Assembly (NCBI GenBank): GCA_039934875.1
Contig: JBDTLH010000045.1
Coordinates: 1 to 7,734 of the forward strand
From: JBDTLH01 sp039934875
Lineage (GTDB): Bacteria > Acidobacteriota > Terriglobia > Terriglobales > Acidobacteriaceae
Length of the DNA: 7,734 nucleotides
Reading direction: 5' to 3'
Below the pieces are notes generated by a model. The model made no database searches. It was not told the origin of the DNA and saw only the letters and a list, made by a program, of their open reading frames with translations. Position numbers and translations under genes: made by a program. Of the stretch, positions 1-4,927 are shown piece by piece (positions within the stretch are counted from its first letter, which is position 1; every line of letters starts with the position of its first letter).

Positions 1-2023
1 GCGTCTCCGTGCCGGCAAACAGCAGCCCCTTCTGTTGCGTATCTTCGCGAAGGGTGCTGGTCGCCGCCCCGGCGGGAATGCCGTTGTCGATCTCCTTCCA
101 GCTCTTGCCGCCGTCATGGGTGCGGAAGAGATGGGGCCGCATATCATCGAGGCGCAGCGTATTCACCGCCGCATACGCTGTCTGCGGGTCGAAGTGTCCC
201 GCGTCCATGTTGAATACCTTCCACCACGGCTGCAACTCCGGCGGAGTCACATTGTTCCAGTTCTTGCCTCCGTCAGTCGTGGTCCAGATCAGGCCGTCAT
301 CCGTGCCCGCCCAGATACGGTTGACGTCGAGCGGCGAGGGCGCGAGTGAATATACCACTCCGCGCTGATTGGATTTTGCCGATGCCTGATTGCTGAATGC
401 ACCCACTGAGGCGGGCGTCTCCCAGGTTTTGCGCGTGAGGTCAGGACTGATCTCTGACCAGTTCTGTCCGCCATCAGTGGTCTTCCACACGGTGTTCGCG
501 CCGAACAAGAGTTCATGAGGGTCCGCCGGCGAAAATACCAGCGGCTCCGTGCGTACCACGCGATAATCGCGCAGCGGCTTGGGTTCTACCTCGGAGACTT
601 GTCCGTTGCGCCGGTTGTAGCGCGTCACCTTGCCGCCATATACCAGGTCGGGATCGAGCGGATCAGGCGCCGCATATCCATACTCCTCGATGCCCACCGG
701 ATGCCAGTCGTGAAAGGTAATGCGGCCGTCGTTGCTGCGGCTCAACACGCAGGCGGAGCCGCTGTCCTGCTGCCCCCCGCATACCCGATAGGGAAAGTGG
801 TTGTCGGTCGAGACGTGATACATGGCCGCCGTCGGCTGGCTGAACCACTGGCTCCAGGTGCGCCCCGCGTTCACCGATACAATTGCGCCCTGATCGCTGG
901 TGAGCAAAATGATGTTGGGATTCACTGGATTAATCCAGATGTCCTGGTAATCATCTCCGCCCGGCGAACCGCGCAGTCCAAACCACGTCTTCCCGCCGTC
1001 GCTCGACTTCCATACCACTGTGCTGCACACGTAGAGTACATCAGGATTTTTGGGATCGACTTTGGGCAGCGGCAGATCGCCGCCTCCAATGCGCGCCTCA
1101 GGCCGCGGATCGGTGGTTGTCCGCGTCCAGTTCGCGCCCTGATCGTCAGAGCGATAGATGCCCACCCCCTTCGCAGTCGCCACCGCGGCATAGACGCGAT
1201 TGCTATTGCTAGGAGCTATGGCGATGTTCGCCTGCGTGATGCCGTCGGGAAGGCCGCGGCCGGTAAGCTGCGTCCAGTTGTCGCCGCCGTCCGTGGACTT
1301 AAAAAATCCTCCGTTAGGGCCGCCCCATTCTCCGTTCTCCCACGGTCCCTGGCGCTGCTCCCACAATGACGCGTAGAGCACATTGGTGTGAGTGGGATCC
1401 ATCTCAACGTCGTAGGCGCCGGTATTGTCGTTCTTGTAAAGAACCTTCTTGAACGACTGGCCGCCATCGGTGGAGCGAAAGACGCCCCGCTCCGCGCTCG
1501 CTCCATAAGGATGTCCCATGGCAGCGACGAAGACCCTATTCGCATTGTGCGGATCGACGATTACCTGCGAAATCTGCTGGGTGTCGCGCAGCCCGAGATG
1601 CGTCCAACTCTTGCCGCCATCCGTGGATTTGTACATGCCATCACCGGTGGCAAGATCAGGCCGGTCCGCCAGCCCCTCTCCGCTGCCTAAATAGACGACA
1701 TTGGAATCAGTGGGCGCAATCGCCATCGCGCCGATCGAGCCGGTGTCCTGCTGATCGAACAGCGGCCTCCAGGTCTCGCCGTAATCGTCGCTCCTCCACA
1801 CGCCGCCATTCACTGCGCCGATATAAAACACGTTAGGCTGCGACGCGATACCCGCCAGTGCATGGGTCCGTCCCGCGCGATACGGCCCGATCTCGCGCCA
1901 ATGCATGTCAGAGAATAATGCCGGATCGAGTCCTGAGGCGGCCTGAGCGCCTGCGGGCAAAACACTCAAAGACGAGAGCGCGAGCAGCGATAACGTGGAA
2001 ATTAGATTGCGAATGGGCTTCAA
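1..2023 (-). CDS. Secreted multi-Asp-box (BNR/sortilin-like) beta-propeller protein, C-terminus outside window
   Basis: An uninterrupted frame of 674 codons runs off the left edge, so the 3' end is missing. The start is TTG at 2023, chosen because GGAGGA lies 7 nt upstream and a signal peptide follows at once (MKPIRN, a Leu-rich core, then GAQA at residues 25-28). The next in-frame Met is residue 40. Ten Asp-box motifs of the S/T-x-D-x-G-x-x-W type are visible, starting near residues 78, 133, 184, 243, 292, 340, 383 (degenerate), 515, 582 and 635. They fit tandem beta-propellers of the sortilin/VPS10 or BNR glycosyl-hydrolase-like type. IGPYRAGR near residue 45 and GGQQDSGS near 416 resemble conserved stretches of the large exported BNR proteins common in Acidobacteriota. 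These are often annotated as glycosyl hydrolases, but I see no proven catalytic residue. It probably acts in the periplasm or outside the cell; substrate unknown. It is the third gene of a co-directional cluster, 94 nt after the propeller gene. Family call is secure, function is not. Confidence 0.88.
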   Translation of the reverse strand, partial: MKPIRNLISTLSLLALSSLSVLPAGAQAASGLDPALFSDMHWREIGPYRAGRTHALAGIASQPNVFYIGAVNGGVWRSDDYGETWRPLFDQQDTGSIGAMAIAPTDSNVVYLGSGEGLADRPDLATGDGMYKSTDGGKSWTHLGLRDTQQISQVIVDPHNANRVFVAAMGHPYGASAERGVFRSTDGGQSFKKVLYKNDNTGAYDVEMDPTHTNVLYASLWEQRQGPWENGEWGGPNGGFFKSTDGGDNWTQLTGRGLPDGITQANIAIAPSNSNRVYAAVATAKGVGIYRSDDQGANWTRTTTDPRPEARIGGGDLPLPKVDPKNPDVLYVCSTVVWKSSDGGKTWFGLRGSPGGDDYQDIWINPVNPNIILLTSDQGAIVSVNAGRTWSQWFSQPTAAMYHVSTDNHFPYRVCGGQQDSGSACVLSRSNDGRITFHDWHPVGIEEYGYAAPDPLDPDLVYGGKVTRYNRRNGQVSEVEPKPLRDYRVVRTEPLVFSPADPHELLFGANTVWKTTDGGQNWSEISPDLTRKTWETPASVGAFSNQASAKSNQRGVVYSLAPSPLDVNRIWAGTDDGLIWTTTDGGKNWNNVTPPELQPWWKVFNMDAGHFDPQTAYAAVNTLRLDDMRPHLFRTHDGGKSWKEIDNGIPAGAATSTLREDTQQKGLLFAGTET

Positions 2024-2030
2024 ATCCAGG

Positions 2031-2036
2031 TCCTCC
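2031..2036 (-). promoter_or_regulatory. Shine-Dalgarno GGAGGA setting a TTG start
   Basis: On the minus strand GGAGGA (2036-2031) is followed by 7 nt and then TTG at 2023-2021. This is the best ribosome binding site in the left half of the window, and it supports the non-ATG start of the large Asp-box gene. An upstream in-frame TTG (2038) overlaps the Shine-Dalgarno itself and is unlikely. A -10-like TATACA (2069-2064) lies upstream, but no convincing -35 box is at the right spacing, so I do not call a promoter. Confidence 0.7.
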
Positions 2037-2117
2037 AACGACGATCTTGTGGAAACGGACAAGTGTATATGAAGCAACTTCGACTTTCGAGCATCAAGTT
2101 TCAAAATCGCAAACGCT

Positions 2118-3227
2118 TCATTCCCGCAGATCGAATACCTCCAGCGTGACGTCATTCATCACCGCCAGCTCCCTGCCGTCCACCGACAACGCAAAGACCC
2201 CGCCGATCCGGGGAAACGGAACAATCGGCACCGTAGCCACAATGCGTCCGGTGCCAAGATCAGCAACTCGAATGCTGAAGTCTTTGCCCGAGGCGCGCAA
2301 CTGTTCTGTCGTCTTGGCGTAAGGACCGCGCACCAGGGAGTACGCCAGCCGCGCGCCCTCCATGGCAGGCTGCGTGCGAACCACCGTCGAATGTTTGACC
2401 ACATCCTTGAAGACCCGTCTGCCGCGCTCATCCACCACCTGCATCAGGCCGCAAGTCGCGTAAACAATCGAATCATCGCTCGCCGCTTCAAAGGCGACCG
2501 GACAATCGAACGCCATGCCGAGGTCAACGGTCTTGGGCTGCGGCACCGCAAAGTTCACTTGCTGTCCATGCCCCACGATGGCGATCCTCCGCACCCCACC
2601 AATCGACACGCCCTGCACGGTATAGGTCTTGAGAGTCGCGTATCCATCGCTCAGCACCACGATGGGGCCGCCATGGACCTCATATTGCCGCACAGAAGCG
2701 CGGGTCGCGGTATCGACCACGGTCACGTGCAGCATGTCTCCGGTCGAGCCCGCCAGCGTAATATACCGGCGCGACGGCGAAACTTCGACGCTTTCAATGT
2801 CGAGTGGAAGCTGGATGCTGCCGGTCGCCACGCACTCCCTGGAGTAAAAGACGACCTCGCGCCGCTGCACCAGCAGAAACCCGCCATCCGCGGTGGCGGC
2901 GAGGAAACGCAGCTCATTGCTTACCAGTCCCTCAAAACGATGCAGCAGTTTGCCGCTGTGCGGATCGAAGTGCAGCACCGTGGCCCGCTCCGTATTGAAC
3001 GTGCGCTCATGATTGAGATCGAGCGACGAGTAAGCAGCGGGAAAGGCGACCACAATGCTGCCGTCTTTGAGGTACTCGAGGGCGCTGGTGAAAATGCGCG
3101 CCTTATATTCCCGGTTGGTCACCGGTTCAAGGCCATAAGGCCGTAAATCGATGCTCCTCAACTTCGCCTGCGCACTGGCCATAGCGCAGCAGCCTAGCAG
3201 TATAGCCAACACTCGCAGCGTCTTCAT
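2118..3227 (-). CDS. Secreted beta-propeller-like (WD40/YVTN-type) protein of unknown function
   Basis: A 369-residue protein if started at ATG 3227. This start is preferred over the in-frame TTG at 3266 because it opens directly with a Sec signal peptide (MKTLRVLAILLGCCAMASAQA, cut after residue 21). The longer form would put 13 charged residues ahead of it. LLGC at residues 10-13 resembles a lipobox, but it lies too close to the N-terminus to be preferred. The mature part has repeated beta-strand blocks such as VLHFDPHSGKLLHRF, TVVDTATRA and, at the C-terminus, FALSVDGRELAVMNDVTLEV followed by FDLRE. These match the blade pattern (SxDGxxLAV...vxvFDL) of WD40/YVTN-like propellers. No enzyme motif is seen. 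It lies 55 nt downstream of the DUF4254 gene and 94 nt upstream of the Asp-box gene, so co-transcription is plausible. The Shine-Dalgarno is weak (GGGAC). I do not recognise a specific family. Confidence 0.8.
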   Translation of the reverse strand: MKTLRVLAILLGCCAMASAQAKLRSIDLRPYGLEPVTNREYKARIFTSALEYLKDGSIVVAFPAAYSSLDLNHERTFNTERATVLHFDPHSGKLLHRFEGLVSNELRFLAATADGGFLLVQRREVVFYSRECVATGSIQLPLDIESVEVSPSRRYITLAGSTGDMLHVTVVDTATRASVRQYEVHGGPIVVLSDGYATLKTYTVQGVSIGGVRRIAIVGHGQQVNFAVPQPKTVDLGMAFDCPVAFEAASDDSIVYATCGLMQVVDERGRRVFKDVVKHSTVVRTQPAMEGARLAYSLVRGPYAKTTEQLRASGKDFSIRVADLGTGRIVATVPIVPFPRIGGVFALSVDGRELAVMNDVTLEVFDLRE

Positions 3228-3282
3228 CCGGTCCCGATGCCTGGCTGCTATTCTCCGGTAAATCAATCCAAATAGCGAATCA

Positions 3283-3885
3283 TCATCCCGATCGCCTGCC
3301 GTAAATCGACGGATTCAACTCCGGATCGTTATACATCTTCATCTGCCGATACAGTTTGAAGCGGCGCGTACCCGCCTCTACCTCGGCCATCAGATCGCGC
3401 AGGCATCCGGTCAGATCGGCGCGTTGCGCCAATAATATTTCAAGCCGCTGCCGGTTGCGACGCTGATGCTCCTCGCCCGCCGTGCCCCGCTGCGCTTCTT
3501 GCTGGGTGTGATAAACCTTCAACGCCAATATGGAGAGCCGGTCCACAATCATCGCCGGCGTCTCCGAGTTGAGACACGCTGCGGGATTCATCTCGGGAAA
3601 ATTCTCCAGCAGGACCGCGTCGATACGCTCCACCAGATCATTGCGCTCTTGGTTCAACCCATCGATCTTGCGCTTCCCCCGAGCAATAGCGCGGTCATCG
3701 GCCAGCGGATCCCGGCTAGCATCCTCTTCATGCCACAGATCGAAATTCGCTCCATGCTGCGCCGCCACCAACTCTTCCAACTCATTATCCGATGGGACAG
3801 TAGACCCCCGCGAGCGGTGCCAGAGCTCAGTGAGCGCTGATTGCAGATCAGCGACCTGCTCTGCCTTGAATAGCTTATGACCCAT
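3283..3885 (-). CDS. DUF4254 domain-containing protein
   Basis: A 200-residue, mostly helical, highly charged cytosolic protein without signal peptide or membrane segment. It carries what I recognise as the DUF4254 signature blocks. These are NFDLWHEEDASR at 47-58, then KRKIDGLNQERND at 71-83 continuing to ERID, then CLNSETPAMIVDRLSILALK at 104-123, and the C-terminal RFKLYRQMKMYNDPELNPS around 175-193. Length is near the full domain, so the gene looks intact. The biochemical role of DUF4254 is unknown; in other bacteria I recall members near envelope or glycosyltransferase genes, which is only a hint. The start is ATG at 3885, with no good Shine-Dalgarno (GCGGC) and an AT-rich -10-like box only 10 nt upstream. 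It is the first gene of the left cluster, before the propeller and Asp-box genes. Confidence 0.9.
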   Translation of the reverse strand: MGHKLFKAEQVADLQSALTELWHRSRGSTVPSDNELEELVAAQHGANFDLWHEEDASRDPLADDRAIARGKRKIDGLNQERNDLVERIDAVLLENFPEMNPAACLNSETPAMIVDRLSILALKVYHTQQEAQRGTAGEEHQRRNRQRLEILLAQRADLTGCLRDLMAEVEAGTRRFKLYRQMKMYNDPELNPSIYGRRSG

Positions 3886-3894
3886 GCCGCACTT

Positions 3895-3902
3895 ATTTTA
3901 TA
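3895..3902 (-). promoter_or_regulatory. Possible -10 element (TATAAAAT) before the DUF4254 gene
   Basis: The minus strand reads TATAAAAT at 3902-3895, close to the TATAAT consensus and AT-rich against a GC-rich background. The expected start of transcription would be around 3888-3889, only 3-4 nt before the ATG at 3885, implying a nearly leaderless message. This would fit the missing Shine-Dalgarno. A TTGATT (3918-3913) lies too close (10-bp spacer) to serve as -35, so the call rests on one hexamer. Confidence 0.35.
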
Positions 3903-3985
3903 GGGTTGGGAGAATCAAGGGTGCGGAAAAGAAGCAGCACCTCGCGCACGAAGCGGCTCTCTTCAGACGCTCTGCGGGACGTGGT

Positions 3986-4029
3986 AAAAACCAACAAAGG
4001 CACTACCCGCTACGGGGCAGTGCCTTGTT
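3986..4029 (-). terminator. Factor-independent terminator of the PEP-CTERM gene
   Basis: On the minus strand, 22 nt after the TGA at 4054-4052, a long stem forms between AACAAGGCACTGCCCC (4029-4014) and GGGTAGTGCCTTTGTT (4008-3993). It has one G-T wobble and one bulged T around a loop of about 5 nt. After GG comes TTTTT (3990-3986). A stable GC-rich stem plus U-tract right behind a stop codon is a classic intrinsic terminator. It separates the PEP-CTERM gene from the DUF4254 cluster. Confidence 0.85.
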
Positions 4030-4051
4030 GCTATGGAGACTGCAAACGCGA

Positions 4052-4534
4052 TCAGGCTTTGCCGCTAAAGAACCGGCGGCGGAACAACCCTGCCGCGCCT
4101 ACCAGCCCTGTGCCGAACAAAGCGAGGGAAGAAGGCTCTGGTATCGGACTGCTGGAGGCAACAATCAACAACCCCGGATTTAGGCCATTGGTGAAATGCG
4201 CCCCGTCGGTGGCAAATGTGGGCCCATCCGGGAATTCAAACTCGATGCTTTTGTTGCCGTCGTAATTGACGAAGATATCCTCATCGGCACCCACAACGCT
4301 GAAGGTCACGAAATTGCACGAGGAAGAAGGAGCAGTCACAGTGCAACTTGTCAGGCTGCTGAAGGGTACGACCGTGGTGCTGGTAATCGGCGTGGGGCTG
4401 TCGTAAACGAAATTTATGACAGGAGAACCATTGAAACTGGTCCCGTTGAAACTATAAACAGTGTCGGCTTGCGCCAGGGGAGCGGCCAGCGCCAGCAGTG
4501 ACGCTCCGCAGATGGCTAATACAAAGTTCTTCAT
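4052..4534 (-). CDS. Secreted PEP-CTERM sorting-domain protein
   Basis: A 160-residue protein with three parts. Residues 1-23 are a Sec signal peptide (MKNFVLAICGASLL, ending AQA before Asp24). Residues 24-128 form a Ser/Thr/Asn-rich, beta-type mature domain with two cysteines (64 and 73) that could form a disulfide. Residues 130-160 are a typical PEP-CTERM tail: PIPEPSS, a hydrophobic segment (about 137-150) and the basic FRRRF cluster. In this system an exosortase recognises the tail, and the proteins are exported in association with exopolysaccharide. No exosortase gene is in the window. The mature domain has no recognised family and its function is unknown. ATG 4534 is supported by AGGAGA 6 nt upstream. 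It is a single-gene unit with its own terminator and a complex upstream region including a sigma-54-type promoter match, which suits the known link between PEP-CTERM genes and the PrsK/PrsR-RpoN circuit. Confidence 0.93.
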   Translation of the reverse strand: MKNFVLAICGASLLALAAPLAQADTVYSFNGTSFNGSPVINFVYDSPTPITSTTVVPFSSLTSCTVTAPSSSCNFVTFSVVGADEDIFVNYDGNKSIEFEFPDGPTFATDGAHFTNGLNPGLLIVASSSPIPEPSSLALFGTGLVGAAGLFRRRFFSGKA

Positions 4535-4540
4535 TTGAAG

Positions 4541-4546
4541 TCTCCT
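4541..4546 (-). promoter_or_regulatory. Shine-Dalgarno AGGAGA of the PEP-CTERM gene
   Basis: AGGAGA (4546-4541 on the minus strand) with a 6-nt spacer to ATG at 4534 fixes the start of the PEP-CTERM gene. Confidence 0.75.
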
Positions 4547-4559
4547 GAAGGTAAAACAA

Positions 4560-4633
4560 AATCGGCAATGTTACGGTTGAAGGGCGCCGATTAGACATTC
4601 GGCATTTAGTTCTCTCTTGCGCTTCGAGAGAAC
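4560..4633 (-). promoter_or_regulatory. Structured leader of the PEP-CTERM gene with competing hairpins
   Basis: Three stems can be drawn on the minus strand. A perfect 8-bp stem GTTCTCTC/GAGAGAAC (4633-4626 with 4616-4609) has a 9-nt loop. Downstream, GCCGA (4603-4599) can pair with TCGGC (4590-4586). The same segment, extended as AATCGGC (4592-4586), can instead pair over 7 bp with GCCGATT (4566-4560), which is followed by TTGTTTT. The second and third stems exclude each other and the third precedes a U-rich run, an attenuator-like arrangement just before the ribosome binding site. The loop of the third stem is 19 nt, so its stability is doubtful. I do not recognise a known riboswitch class. 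Confidence 0.4.
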
Positions 4634-4658
4634 CCGGCAGATCGTATTAGCTATCAGC

Positions 4659-4680
4659 CTTAACCCTGGTTAAGTGTCAA
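4659..4680 (-). promoter_or_regulatory. TTGACA box abutting a 16-bp palindrome (possible promoter with operator)
   Basis: The minus strand has a perfect -35 consensus TTGACA (4680-4675) immediately followed by the palindrome CTTAACC-AG-GGTTAAG (4674-4659; 7-bp arms, 2-bp centre). A repressor dimer bound there would cover the promoter spacer. No good -10 lies at 16-18 bp; the nearest weak option is GATAGC at 19 bp. The palindrome is therefore better supported than the promoter. It lies about 125 bp upstream of the PEP-CTERM start. Confidence 0.4.
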
Positions 4681-4746
4681 GGCGCATATCGATGGATATC
4701 CAGCCAGCAATATCCGGCAATTACTTTGTTGCCTCGATATGTCTAT

Positions 4747-4763
4747 AGCAATTCGATAGCCAA
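4747..4763 (-). promoter_or_regulatory. Sigma-54 (RpoN) type -24/-12 promoter of the PEP-CTERM gene
   Basis: The minus strand reads TTGGC (4763-4759), 7 nt, then TTGCT (4751-4747). The diagnostic GG (4761-4760) and GC (4749-4748) are separated by exactly 10 nt, and TGGC-N7-TTGC matches the invariant parts of the RpoN consensus. The ACG after TGGC is not conserved (TAT here). Transcription would begin near 4736, giving a leader of about 200 nt. PEP-CTERM genes are known to be controlled by the PrsK/PrsR two-component system, whose regulator is a sigma-54 activator, so the location is apt. Confidence 0.55.
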
Positions 4764-4842
4764 ATCACCGCCACGTACTTTCAACAACTTGCAGGGTAAC
4801 TTACGGAAGGTGACTGCAACTCCTTGCACTTTAACCGTAGGA

Positions 4843-4864
4843 AAAGGGAAGATGTTTTCCCTTT
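4843..4864. promoter_or_regulatory. Inverted repeat: possible activator site or malQ terminator stem
   Basis: Perfect 8-bp arms AAAGGGAA (4843-4850) and TTCCCTTT (4857-4864) flank GATGTT; with one bulge the stem extends outward through GG/CC. Its centre is about 118 bp before the predicted sigma-54 start, the usual distance for an enhancer-binding-protein site. It is also about 64-85 nt after the malQ stop and could act as a terminator stem, but no clear U-tract follows on either strand. Confidence 0.4.
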
Positions 4865-4927
4865 CCAGGACAGCGATCAGTTCCTTCGTCCTCGGCAAAA
4901 AACGCGTTCATGATCTCGCCGCGCACT

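Larger units (their letters stand above)
4535..4927. other. Non-coding regulatory region between malQ and the PEP-CTERM gene
   Basis: These 393 bp hold no credible gene. The only sizeable plus-strand frame here continues antisense through malQ. The stretch is visibly AT-richer than the flanking genes and dense in inverted repeats. It contains the leader hairpins, the TTGACA/palindrome site, the sigma-54-type promoter and an upstream inverted repeat, each listed separately. malQ ends at 4928 without a clear U-tract terminator. The closest candidate is the inverted repeat at 4843-4864. Confidence 0.7.

Noticed and set aside
515..1369. Long plus-strand open frame of 284 codons
   Set aside because: It lies antisense to the Asp-box gene, whose minus-strand translation shows regular Asp-box motifs and a signal peptide. 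The plus-strand product is rich in Arg/Ala/His without any domain, typical of a shadow frame in GC-rich DNA.
3228..3266. TTG start at 3266 for the propeller gene (13 residues longer)
   Set aside because: It would bury the signal peptide behind a charged stretch and has no better ribosome binding site. ATG 3227 gives a clean signal peptide.
3884..4265. Two overlapping plus-strand frames between the DUF4254 and PEP-CTERM genes
   Set aside because: They cross the terminator hairpin and the PEP-CTERM gene in antisense, with a composition typical of shadow frames.
4890..4927. T6 run after malQ (minus strand GCGTTTTTTGCC) as terminator
   Set aside because: The preceding stem is only CGCG/CGCG over a 13-nt loop, too weak to call.
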